A program made the translations under genes and the position numbers. A stretch of DNA of 43,056 nucleotides from assembly GCA_934435195.1 (NCBI GenBank), contig CAKSAJ010000024.1:1-43056 (forward strand), in the 5' to 3' direction. Positions 31,956 to 39,442 of this stretch are shown here, one piece after another (within the stretch, counting starts at the first letter, position 1; each line of letters starts with the position of its first letter). The notes beneath the pieces were generated by a model that saw only the letters and a program-made list of their open reading frames with translations, did no database searches and was not told the origin of the DNA. Source of the DNA: an uncultured Schaedlerella sp. (GTDB lineage: Bacteria > Bacillota > Clostridia > Lachnospirales > Lachnospiraceae).

Positions 31956-31984
31956 TTTACAAACCACACAAAACAATATATAAT
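31956..31984 (+). promoter_or_regulatory. rhaD promoter
   Basis: TTTACA (31956-31961), 17-bp spacer, TATAAT (31979-31984). The spacer is occupied by the first operator-like repeat. Confidence 0.7.
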
Positions 31985-32040
31985 ACAAACATAAACCACA
32001 TAAAACAACAAAGAAAATCAAAACAAACCACAGCAAACAA
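31961..32040 (+). promoter_or_regulatory. Three 16-bp direct repeats with exact 32-bp period upstream of rhaD
   Basis: AAACCACACAAAACAA (31961-31976), AAACCACATAAAACAA (31993-32008) and AAACCACAGCAAACAA (32025-32040). Each start is 32 bp after the previous one, about three helical turns, so all lie on one face of the DNA. The first is inside the promoter spacer and the other two are in the leader, a layout suited to repression. The binding protein is not in the window. Confidence 0.7.
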
Positions 32041-32079
32041 CAAAAAAGCAGTTGCAGAATATAAGGAGGAACAGGTACT

Positions 32080-32913
32080 ATGAAAATTTTAGATTCAAAA
32101 TTCGTACAGGACTTTATTAAAATGGCAAATGATGGTTATCTTCAGGGATGGCATGAGAGAAATGGTGGAAACTTAAGCTACCGTCTGAAACCGGAAGAGG
32201 TTGAGATGATCAGACCTCGTTTGAATGCACCGGGAGAATGGACAGCTATCGGAACAGAAGTACCTGGACTGGCAGGAGAATTCTTCCTTGTAACAGGAAG
32301 CGGAAAATACTTCAGAAACATTATCGTAGACCCGGAAGTATGTCTTGCAATCATCGAACTGGATGAGGCAGGAGTTAATTACAGAATTCGTTGGGGACTG
32401 GTAGAAGGTGGAAGACCTACAAGTGAGCTCCCAACTCATCTGATGAATCATGAAGTAAAGAAAAAACTGACAAACGGAAGACATCGTGTTATTTACCATG
32501 CACATACAACAAATACAATTGCACTGACATTTGTTCTTCCATTGGATGATCAAGTATTTACAAGAGAACTTTGGGAGTCAGCAACAGAGTGTCCGGTTGT
32601 ATTTCCGGACGGAGTAGGTGTAGTAGGCTGGATGGTTCCAGGTGGAAGAGACATTGCAGTTAAGACAGCAGAATTGATGAAGAAATATGATGTAGTTATA
32701 TGGGCTCATCATGGTATGTTCTGCTCAGGAGAAGATTTTGACCTGACATTTGGTTTACTTCACACAGTAGAAAAATCTGCTGAGATTCTTGTTAAAATTC
32801 TTTCTATGTCACCAAAGAAACTTCAGACAATCACACCGGATAACTTCCGCTCATTGGCTAAAGATTTCCAGGTAAGCCTTCCAGAAGAATTTTTGTATGA
32901 GAAAAAGAATTAA
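32080..32913 (+). CDS. rhaD: Rhamnulose-1-phosphate aldolase RhaD
   Basis: 277 residues, class II (zinc) aldolase. It splits L-rhamnulose-1-phosphate to DHAP and L-lactaldehyde. Family features: GGNLSYRL (29-36), VTGSGKYF (71-78), E116 in SELPTH, metal ligands H140 and H142 (IYHAHTTNT) and H210 (WAHHGMFC). Length and the IRPRLNAPGEWTAIGTEVPGLAGEFF region separate it from L-fuculose and ribulose-phosphate aldolases, which are shorter. GGAGG precedes the ATG. No rhaA, rhaB or transporter is nearby, so it is an orphan with its own promoter. Confidence 0.93.
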   Translation: MKILDSKFVQDFIKMANDGYLQGWHERNGGNLSYRLKPEEVEMIRPRLNAPGEWTAIGTEVPGLAGEFFLVTGSGKYFRNIIVDPEVCLAIIELDEAGVNYRIRWGLVEGGRPTSELPTHLMNHEVKKKLTNGRHRVIYHAHTTNTIALTFVLPLDDQVFTRELWESATECPVVFPDGVGVVGWMVPGGRDIAVKTAELMKKYDVVIWAHHGMFCSGEDFDLTFGLLHTVEKSAEILVKILSMSPKKLQTITPDNFRSLAKDFQVSLPEEFLYEKKN

Positions 32914-32940
32914 TTAATCCAACAGAACCAGACAGGCAGG

Positions 32941-33010
32941 ACCACACAGGGACGGAGTTTTCTGGCTTTTTTCGTAGAAAAAAAGCCAGAAAACTCCGTC
33001 CCTATGTGGT
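32941..33010. repeat. GGGACGG hairpin, copy C: 32-bp stem with one mismatch
   Basis: Arm 32941-32972 pairs with 32979-33010, one C-A mismatch (32947/33004), 6-nt loop. The core GGGACGGAGTTTTCTGGC is shared with the other copies. It starts 27 bp after the rhaD stop, and its right end runs into an extended -10 element (33007-33015). Confidence 0.93.
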
Positions 33011-33015
33011 ATAAT
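33007..33015 (+). promoter_or_regulatory. Extended -10 promoter of the acyltransferase gene, overlapping hairpin C
   Basis: TGGTATAAT with consensus -10 at 33010-33015, 31 bp before the start codon. The first four bases are part of the hairpin arm. No -35 is recognisable. Confidence 0.5.
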
Positions 33016-33046
33016 GATAAAATATCAAAACATCTTGGAGGAATCA

Positions 33047-34099
33047 ATGAAAACAAAGAGGTTGGATCAATTACAATTTTTAAGATTTATTGCATTTGGA
33101 TTTATATTTCTTTTTCATGCATTTGGAAGTAATCTGGAACCACACTTATATACGACGAATGCAGCCTATGCAATGGTAAGCTTCTTCTTTATATTATCAG
33201 GGTTTGGTTCGGGATATTCGTCAGCGGACAGAAGAGAGAAACCGACAGTGAAAGCAGTTTGCTATCATTTGTGGAAAAAAATAAAGAAGATTTATCCATT
33301 ATTGTTTGTAACAACTATTTACTTTGTATTACAGTCCGACTTGCCACAGGCAATCAATACAGGGAATTTGGAATTGTTGAAAGAAAACGGATGGAATTTA
33401 ATGAAATGCCTTCTTATGATTCAATCTTGGGGTAATCCGTTCCTCTTTTATAATGGTGTTACATGGTTTATATCTACAATTTTATTTTTGTATCTCTTTG
33501 ATCTGCCGATAAGATATTATTTAGATAAGGTTCATGAAAAGAAAAATGAGAAGACAATACTTATATCATTGAGTGTGGTTTTAGCAATTGCAATTTTCGT
33601 GATAGCAACCTCGGCAAAAAACAGAGCAGATATCGGATATTGCCTCTACGCATTTCCACCATCACGAGTATTAGAGTATTTGCTGGGAATGTGCCTGGGA
33701 AGATGCTTGTATCGAATAAATAGTGAGAGAAAGTCAGATGGAAATATTGTTGTGTTTACCATATTAGAAGGCATTGCCCTGCTTTTATGGGTGGTATTAT
33801 TTACACTTCCGATTCCGGTTAATTCATATAGCATGCAGACATATTGGCTTATACCAAATGTTTTTGTATTAATCATTATGGCAATTGGAATGGGAGGATT
33901 CTCGAAGCTGTTTAGCATGAAACTGTTGAAGGGTGCAGGAGATATAAGTATGGAATGTTATTTGCTGCATCAACCGGTATTGATGACATATATGGCATTT
34001 ATTCAGATGGAAAATACAGTCAGAGGGACATTGTTTTATATCATATTTAATTTGGGATTTATAATGCTTTTAGCATCGATGATTCATAAAAAGCAGTGA
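33047..34099 (+). CDS. Acyltransferase 3 family membrane protein
   Basis: 350 residues from the ATG at 33047, five bases after GGAGG. The N-terminal RLDQLQFLRFIAFGFIFLFHAFGS has the R-x-L-x-x-L-R..F-x-F-H pattern of the Acyl_transf_3 (OafA-like) family with the conserved His; MVSFFFILSGFGSGYS continues it. About ten hydrophobic segments cover the rest. Such enzymes acetylate or otherwise acylate surface polysaccharides or lipids. The acceptor is unknown and no glycan genes are nearby. It ends 37 bp before the LevR-type gene; the two may share a transcript. Confidence 0.85.
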   Translation: MKTKRLDQLQFLRFIAFGFIFLFHAFGSNLEPHLYTTNAAYAMVSFFFILSGFGSGYSSADRREKPTVKAVCYHLWKKIKKIYPLLFVTTIYFVLQSDLPQAINTGNLELLKENGWNLMKCLLMIQSWGNPFLFYNGVTWFISTILFLYLFDLPIRYYLDKVHEKKNEKTILISLSVVLAIAIFVIATSAKNRADIGYCLYAFPPSRVLEYLLGMCLGRCLYRINSERKSDGNIVVFTILEGIALLLWVVLFTLPIPVNSYSMQTYWLIPNVFVLIIMAIGMGGFSKLFSMKLLKGAGDISMECYLLHQPVLMTYMAFIQMENTVRGTLFYIIFNLGFIMLLASMIHKKQ

Positions 34100-34136
34100 A
34101 CCAGATAGAAATTGTTAAGAGAAACAGGAAAATAAA

Positions 34137-36746
34137 ATGGAAGCAAAAGAAGAAATTTATCAGTATATCAAAGAAAATCGAAAAGAGGGTGTAACAGCTC
34201 AAGATATAGCAGAAATATTTGAAATAAAAAGAAATGTTGCATCACATTATTTGAATTGTTTAGAGAAAGACGGAAAGTTGCAAAAAGGACAGACCAGACC
34301 GGTTCATTTCTCAATTCCGATAAATGAAGAAAATTTGGAAAAATCAGATTATATGGAAGCAGGTGTGAAAGAAGCAGAACATAATAATTCTGTGTTTTCC
34401 AGTCTCATAGGATGTAATGGTTCTATGGAACAGGTGATTGAAAAATGTAAGGCTGCTGTAAACTATCCGGTAAATGGACTAACTATGATTATTTGTGGAG
34501 CAAGTGGTGTAGGTAAAAGTTATCTGGCCTCGTTAATACATCAATATGCAATGGAGGTTGGTGCGATAGAAAAAGACGCTCCGTTTGTAGTGTTAAACTG
34601 TGCTGATTATGCAAACAATTCAGAATTATTATCTTCAGTATTATTTGGTCATGTGAAAGGTGCGTTTACAGGTGCGAATGAAGAGAAACAAGGGCTGTTG
34701 GCAGAAGCGGATGGCGGATATCTTTTCTTGGATGAGGTTCATAATCTGTCGGCTGAAAATCAGGAAAAGTTATTTTTGTTCATTGATTCGCAAAAATATA
34801 GAATGCTTGGAGACAGTAAAAACTGGAAGACAGCAAAAGTTCGTTTGTTGTTTGCCACAACAGAAGATATCCAGAGTACGTTACTTGCGACATTTAGAAG
34901 AAGAATTCCGTTTGAAATTCGAATTCCGGATTTTCTGGAACGTTCCTATGGAGAACGCTTTCTGCTTGTATCAACATTTTTTCAAAGCGAAGCTGAAATA
35001 TTGAAGAAAAATCTTTGTGTAGATTCTACGCTTTTTAAAAACTTATTGAACTTGCATGAAGAAGGAAATATCGGAGCAGTAAAAAGTAAAATAAAAGTAT
35101 TGTGTGCACAGGCTTACAGCCAGCAGAAAGCAGAAGAATTAAAAATCAGTTCGCTGGGAGAACAATCATCTGAGAATTTCTATTTTTACTGGAATCGTCC
35201 GGAGAAGAAAAAGTGGATGTCCTCGTACCAGATTTTTAGCAATATAACAGAGTGTTTTGCACCGGGAATGAATTATTCGCAAATAGGCGAAGCGTTGGAT
35301 TTGTTTTTACATACAGTTTCAAAGCGAGTTGAGGAAAATGAAAAAGAAAATAATTTTTGTCAAATTCCTCCGTTTCAGTACTACGAAGAAAGATGCAAAA
35401 ATACAATCAACAAGATATTAAAAAGTTATGGCTATCAGCTAAATGAATTAGAAGTAGAAGAATTTTATAAGATCATCATTGCAATATTGTTCGATGAGAC
35501 TTTTGTTGGAATCGCGTTTAAAATCAGCGGATATGAAAAGAAAAAATATCGAAAATACGAACTTATGGTCAGTAGGATATTAGATGTTGTGCTAGAAGAA
35601 TGTAGCGACAGTGTCAGAGGATTTCTGCAGGTGATTTTAACCGTGTGGATGTCAAAAAAAGTGAAGGTGAAATCCAAAATAAATGCATTGATTTTAATGC
35701 ATGGAGAACATAGTGCATCAAGTATGGCGAGTCTGGCGAATGAAATGATAGGGGATTATGTCTATGAGGCATTCGATATGCCAATGCAGGTGCATACAGA
35801 GGAATTAATCGTTAAAGTAAATGACTATGTAAGAGACATTGAGACAAATGACGGACTTGTTCTTTTAGTAGATATGGGTTCATTAGAAAGAATGTATGAT
35901 AAGATTTCCCGAAATGTAGATGGAGATCTTGTTATTGTCAATAATGTTACGACCTCTCTTGCATTGGAGGTTGGATTTAGTTTGTATGACAAAGCAGACA
36001 TTTATCATATCACACGGATAGAGATGTCACAGTTTAATTCAAAGATGCAATACTATAAAGGAATATCGCAAAAACCGAATATTATCGTATCATGCATATC
36101 CGGAGAAGGGATTGCGGTAGAGATAAAAGAAATCTTAAGTAGATATGTGGATGAAGAGAAAATCGATATCATAACGATGGATTATTCAGAACTGAAAAGG
36201 CAGCTGAATCGGGGAAATACAGAAGATTTTCATAATACGATAGTTGTTTTTACCACAACTCCACTTAACAGTACGGCAGTATCGATCATTAATGTAGAAG
36301 ATTTGGTAAATGGATTCACAAGTCCGGCTTTCCCGGAGTTTATGCTAAACAAAGAAAATGTCAGGGAGTTTACCAATGATATTATCAAATTATTTACATT
36401 GAAAGGCGTGGCGTTACGACTGCAGTTTTTGAATCCGGAAGTAGTAATGCAGGAAGTAGATAGAGTCATCTCTAGTTATGAAAGTTACTATCATGTACAA
36501 TTACCTAATTTTCTGCGAATTAATTTGTTTTTACATACATCGATTATGATTGAACGAGTGCTTTTAAAAGAAGAATCCGGAAAAATAGAAAATATCGACA
36601 CGGAAGGGATAACGGAAGAGAGCAGAAAATTTATTGAAGTCTCAAAAGATGTTTTTAAAACAATTATGACGAAATACAAAATTGAGATTTCGGAGGCAGA
36701 ATATTTATTAATCTATCAAATATTACAGTCAGTGATCAAAAAATAA
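34137..36746 (+). CDS. levR: LevR-type sigma-54-dependent activator with PTS regulation domains
   Basis: 869 residues, order as in B. subtilis LevR. HTH (1-55, GVTAQDIAEIFEIKRNVASHYLNCL); AAA+ sigma-54 activator domain (about 80-320; Walker A GASGVGKS near 123, GAFTGA in FGHVKGAFTGANEEKQG, Walker B GGYLFLDEVHNL, arginine-finger region FRRRIPFEIRIPDF); PRD-like region (about 420-500); mannose-type EIIA domain (about 520-640) with LMHGEHSASSMASLANEM; EIIB-like segment (NIIVSCISGEGIA); C-terminal PRD (about 765-869) with LFLHTSIMIERVL. Its ATPase would open the sigma-54 promoter at 36866, and PTS phosphorylation of EIIA and PRD histidines should tune it (known for LevR). Symbol by analogy. Confidence 0.92.
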   Translation: MEAKEEIYQYIKENRKEGVTAQDIAEIFEIKRNVASHYLNCLEKDGKLQKGQTRPVHFSIPINEENLEKSDYMEAGVKEAEHNNSVFSSLIGCNGSMEQVIEKCKAAVNYPVNGLTMIICGASGVGKSYLASLIHQYAMEVGAIEKDAPFVVLNCADYANNSELLSSVLFGHVKGAFTGANEEKQGLLAEADGGYLFLDEVHNLSAENQEKLFLFIDSQKYRMLGDSKNWKTAKVRLLFATTEDIQSTLLATFRRRIPFEIRIPDFLERSYGERFLLVSTFFQSEAEILKKNLCVDSTLFKNLLNLHEEGNIGAVKSKIKVLCAQAYSQQKAEELKISSLGEQSSENFYFYWNRPEKKKWMSSYQIFSNITECFAPGMNYSQIGEALDLFLHTVSKRVEENEKENNFCQIPPFQYYEERCKNTINKILKSYGYQLNELEVEEFYKIIIAILFDETFVGIAFKISGYEKKKYRKYELMVSRILDVVLEECSDSVRGFLQVILTVWMSKKVKVKSKINALILMHGEHSASSMASLANEMIGDYVYEAFDMPMQVHTEELIVKVNDYVRDIETNDGLVLLVDMGSLERMYDKISRNVDGDLVIVNNVTTSLALEVGFSLYDKADIYHITRIEMSQFNSKMQYYKGISQKPNIIVSCISGEGIAVEIKEILSRYVDEEKIDIITMDYSELKRQLNRGNTEDFHNTIVVFTTTPLNSTAVSIINVEDLVNGFTSPAFPEFMLNKENVREFTNDIIKLFTLKGVALRLQFLNPEVVMQEVDRVISSYESYYHVQLPNFLRINLFLHTSIMIERVLLKEESGKIENIDTEGITEESRKFIEVSKDVFKTIMTKYKIEISEAEYLLIYQILQSVIKK

Positions 36747-36748
36747 AA

Positions 36749-36793
36749 TAGTGTCTAAAATAAAAATAGTGTCTAAAATCAAATTAGACACTA
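36749..36793. promoter_or_regulatory. Three TAGTGTCTAA sites: possible LevR enhancer, also part of the levR terminator
   Basis: Direct copies at 36749-36758 and 36767-36776 (18-bp step) and an inverted copy at 36784-36793. They lie about 75-120 bp upstream of the -24 element, the usual range for enhancer sites of sigma-54 activators. Copies 2 and 3 also form the levR terminator stem. Binding is inference. Confidence 0.5.
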
Positions 36794-36799
36794 TTTTTT
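36763..36799 (+). terminator. Terminator after levR
   Basis: AAAATAGTGTCTAA (36763-36776), 7-nt loop, TTAGACACTATTTT (36784-36797), ending in a T6 run. It separates levR from the PTS genes. Confidence 0.82.
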
Positions 36800-36814
36800 A
36801 CATTGTGATGGTCA

Positions 36815-36840
36815 AAAACCCTTGAAAACACAGAGGTTTT
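36815..36840. promoter_or_regulatory. Inverted repeat upstream of the sigma-54 promoter
   Basis: AAAACC (36815-36820) and GGTTTT (36835-36840), 14 bp apart, ending 26 bp before the -24 element. Second, weaker candidate for a regulator site. Confidence 0.3.
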
Positions 36841-36865
36841 AATTATTTTTTTAGTTTTGTAAAAG

Positions 36866-36883
36866 TTGGCATGGTTCTTGCAT
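36866..36883 (+). promoter_or_regulatory. Sigma-54 (-24/-12) promoter of the PTS-GH32-rpoN operon
   Basis: TTGGCATGGTTCTTGCAT: GG at 36868-36869 and GC at 36880-36881 are exactly 12 bp apart, matching the TGGCAC-N5-TTGCW consensus. It lies 45 bp before the IIC start and after a LevR-type activator gene, which strongly supports the call. Confidence 0.92.
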
Positions 36884-36927
36884 GTAATAGAGTAGAATGC
36901 AAAATAGAATCTAAGGAGGAAGAGAAA

Positions 36928-37704
36928 ATGCATGTACAATTATGGCAAATGTTATTGATCATTGCTTATGGATTTTTTATCAACTATGATAAAAACGGAA
37001 CAATGATCGGAACATCACAACCGGTTACAGCCGGACTGATCGTAGGATTAATTATGGGAGATTTGCAGACAGGACTTTATATTGGAGCAACGCTTCAGTT
37101 AATGACTCTTGGTATCAGCAGCTTTGGAGGGGCTTCTGTACCGGATTATCAGACTGCAGCATTGGTTGGAAGTTATATTGCAATCTCAACAAAACAGGAT
37201 GCATCTATTGGAATTACATTGGCAATTCCGGTAGCGATGTTAATGGTTCAGTTAGATGTGCTGAAATGGTCTATCAACATCTTTTTCCAGAATAAGGCAG
37301 AGAAATTTGCTGAAGCAGCAAATTATAGAGGAATTGAAAGAATGCATTATTGTGGAGTGTTATGTACGATGTGTACATCCGGAATACCGGTATTGTTAAC
37401 AGTAATCTTTGGACCAAAGCTTGTTGGAGGAATTATTAATTATATTCCAGACTGGTTATCAAGCGGCTTGTCAATTGCAGGAGGTCTGCTTCCGGCAGTT
37501 GGTATTGGACTTCTGCTTCGTTATTTACCTGTTAAGAGTTACTTTGGATATTTGATCGTAGGTTTCGTTGCAGCAGTATATCTGAATATTCCGATTTTGG
37601 GAGTTGCATTAGTTGGTTTTGCTATTGCGATGATCATCTATAAGAACAAAAATGTAGAAAATGTTTCAGCAGTTGCAGCAGGAGGTATGGATGAAGATGA
37701 GTAA
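36928..37704 (+). CDS. Mannose/fructose/sorbose-family PTS enzyme IIC
   Basis: 258 residues from the ATG at 36928 behind AAGGAGG; the longer frame at 36871 starts in the sigma-54 promoter and is rejected. Hydrophobic throughout, with several membrane segments and the family stretches TAGLIVGLIMGDLQTGLYIGATLQL and GIGLLLRYLPV. With IID it makes the sugar channel of a man-family PTS. First gene of the operon, overlapping IID. Similar to LevF of B. subtilis in operon position; the true sugar is inferred from the GH32 gene downstream. Confidence 0.93.
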   Translation: MHVQLWQMLLIIAYGFFINYDKNGTMIGTSQPVTAGLIVGLIMGDLQTGLYIGATLQLMTLGISSFGGASVPDYQTAALVGSYIAISTKQDASIGITLAIPVAMLMVQLDVLKWSINIFFQNKAEKFAEAANYRGIERMHYCGVLCTMCTSGIPVLLTVIFGPKLVGGIINYIPDWLSSGLSIAGGLLPAVGIGLLLRYLPVKSYFGYLIVGFVAAVYLNIPILGVALVGFAIAMIIYKNKNVENVSAVAAGGMDEDE

Positions 37705-38500
37705 GAAAGAAAAGACAGTTTTGACAAAAACTCAGAAAAAATCCCTGTTTCGTTGGTTTTTAAATGGAGGGGCATCACTCAACTATGAACGTATGATGAG
37801 TATGGCATATACATATTCTATGCTTCCATGGTTAAAAGAAAATTATAAGGGAAATCCGGAAGGACTGAAAAAATCCGTAAAAACACATTTACAGTATTAT
37901 AACTGCAGCCCTTATATGAATCCATATGTTATGGGTGTTAATATGGGAATTGAAGGTCAGGGAAAAGAAAATTCACTGGATGCAGTTATGGCTATTAAAA
38001 CAGGTCTTATGGGACCACTTTCAGGATTGGGAGACAGTGTATTTGTTGTAATTCCATGGACAATTTTTGGAGCAATTGCCGCAAATATGGCATTGAACGG
38101 AAGTGTAACAGGAATTTTCCTTTGGATCCTTGTAACATGGATTTTAAAAGGAATTGGATATCCGTTATTTAAAGCAGGTATTGCTTCCGGAACAAGCCTT
38201 GTAAACTCAATCGAAACAAAGATGAAAGTTTTAAAAGAGTGTGTAGCAGTTCTTGGATTAACAGTAGTTGGAGCACTTATGCCAACAGTAGTAAAGGCAA
38301 ATGTAGCACTTACATTTAAACAGGGCGACTTAACAATGACTGGTTCAGAAATCCTTGACCAGATTATGCCAGGATTAATTCCGGCAGCACTTGTAGCTTT
38401 GGTATACTGGATGCTTGGTAAAAAGGTAAAACCAGTATGGATCATTTTACTGATCATTGCAGCATCTATTCTTTGTGCAGTATTAGGAATTTTAAAATAA
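37691..38500 (+). CDS. Mannose/fructose/sorbose-family PTS enzyme IID
   Basis: 269 residues. Two starts are possible, ATG at 37691 (5 nt after GGAGG) and 37697; both overlap the IIC stop. Family landmarks: the N-terminal SLFRWFLNGGASLNYERMMSMAYTYSMLPWL, YNCSPYMNPYVMGVNMGIE, KTGLMGPLSGLGDSVFVV and a hydrophobic C-terminal part. It works with IIC in transport and corresponds to LevG by gene type. No sign of truncation. Confidence 0.93.
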   Translation: MKMSKKEKTVLTKTQKKSLFRWFLNGGASLNYERMMSMAYTYSMLPWLKENYKGNPEGLKKSVKTHLQYYNCSPYMNPYVMGVNMGIEGQGKENSLDAVMAIKTGLMGPLSGLGDSVFVVIPWTIFGAIAANMALNGSVTGIFLWILVTWILKGIGYPLFKAGIASGTSLVNSIETKMKVLKECVAVLGLTVVGALMPTVVKANVALTFKQGDLTMTGSEILDQIMPGLIPAALVALVYWMLGKKVKPVWIILLIIAASILCAVLGILK

Positions 38501-38525
38501 AACCCACAGAAAACGAGGAGGTAAC

Positions 38526-39008
38526 ATGATGGAAGGAATTATACATATTAGAATTGATGATCGTTTGATTCATGGACAGGTAGCAACACAGTGGACAAAT
38601 GATCTTGGAGCAACACGTATTATGGCGATCAATGATGAAGTTGCTACAAATCCGACTTTGAAAACAGTGCTTCGTATGGCAGCACCACCGAATGTTAGTA
38701 CATCAATCATTACAAGGGAAACTGCAGTAACCAATATTAAAGCAGGAAAATATGCCGGACAAAAAGTTTTGGTCGTTGTAAAATCTCCATTTGACATTTT
38801 ATATCTGATAGAGCAAGGTCTGGATATAAAGACAATAAATGTTGGAAATATGTCAGCGAGAGAAAATACAGAACATTTACGTCCAACAATCAGTGTAACT
38901 CCGGAAGAAAAAGGAGCGTTTAAAGAGCTTTTAGATAAAGGAGTAGAAATCACAACAATTTTAGTACCTAGTGCGCCAAAATCATACTTAAAAGACAGTC
39001 TTGTATAA
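38526..39008 (+). CDS. Mannose/fructose/sorbose-family PTS enzyme IIB
   Basis: 160 residues, soluble. The phosphorylated His is at about 16 in RIDDRLIHGQVATQW, the hallmark of IIB proteins of this family; GQKVLVVVKSPFDIL and INVGNMSARENTEHLRPTISVT follow. It takes phosphate from IIA and gives it to the sugar. Either the ATG at 38526 or the one at 38529 may be used (GAGGAGG upstream). Corresponds to LevE. It is separate from IIA, unlike the fused ManX. Confidence 0.93.
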   Translation: MMEGIIHIRIDDRLIHGQVATQWTNDLGATRIMAINDEVATNPTLKTVLRMAAPPNVSTSIITRETAVTNIKAGKYAGQKVLVVVKSPFDILYLIEQGLDIKTINVGNMSARENTEHLRPTISVTPEEKGAFKELLDKGVEITTILVPSAPKSYLKDSLV

Positions 39009-39022
39009 AAGGAAGGGTAGAA

Positions 39023-39442
39023 ATGTATAAAATAATTGTAGCAAGTCATGGCCCAATGGCTCAGGGAATGAAAGAATCATTGGAATTTGTCATGGGACCG
39101 GCAGAAAATGTATCAGCACTTTGCCTTGACGAAGAAGGAATTAGTAAGTTTACAGAAAATGCAAAAAAATTGATAAATGAGTGCACTGAACGAGAAATTC
39201 TTGTGATGGTTGATTTCTTGTTTGGAAGTCCATTTAATGAATTTTCTAAACTTGCAGCAACTTATGATGGAAAGATGGAAATCATTTCAGGGGTAAGTTT
39301 GCCGGCATTGGTGGAAGCTGTAAGTTGTCAGGAGGATGGCGACAGTATAGAAAATGCAATTCCACAGATAAGAGAATCAGCGACAATGAAAACTTTAAAA
39401 GAAGTGATTGAAGAAGAGGATAAAAACGACGACGATGAATAA
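39023..39442 (+). CDS. Mannose/fructose/sorbose-family PTS enzyme IIA
   Basis: 139 residues with the IIA active-site His at position 9 (IIVASHGPMAQGMKESLEF) and MVDFLFGSPFNEFSKLA, ending in an acidic tail (EEEDKNDDDE). It receives phosphate from HPr and passes it to IIB. It probably also affects LevR phosphorylation, directly or through IIB, as in B. subtilis. It comes after IIB here, whereas in B. subtilis levD (IIA) is first. Its stop overlaps the GH32 start by 8 bp. Confidence 0.92.
   Translation: MYKIIVASHGPMAQGMKESLEFVMGPAENVSALCLDEEGISKFTENAKKLINECTEREILVMVDFLFGSPFNEFSKLAATYDGKMEIISGVSLPALVEAVSCQEDGDSIENAIPQIRESATMKTLKEVIEEEDKNDDDE

Noticed and set aside
31961..32040. Three regular repeats considered as a small CRISPR array
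   Set aside because: Repeats of 16 bp with 16-bp gaps are too short, are degenerate, sit in a promoter and no cas gene is near.
31793..32083. 96-codon rightward frame between the J-domain gene and rhaD
   Set aside because: It begins inside the 52-bp hairpin, runs through the rhaD promoter and operator repeats, and has no ribosome site.
37957..38457. 166-codon leftward frame opposite PTS IID
   Set aside because: Antisense shadow of IID; proline/threonine/isoleucine-rich composition from reverse reading of a membrane gene.
38570..39049. 159-codon leftward frame opposite PTS IIB
   Set aside because: Fully overlaps a gene with a recognised active site; no ribosome site.
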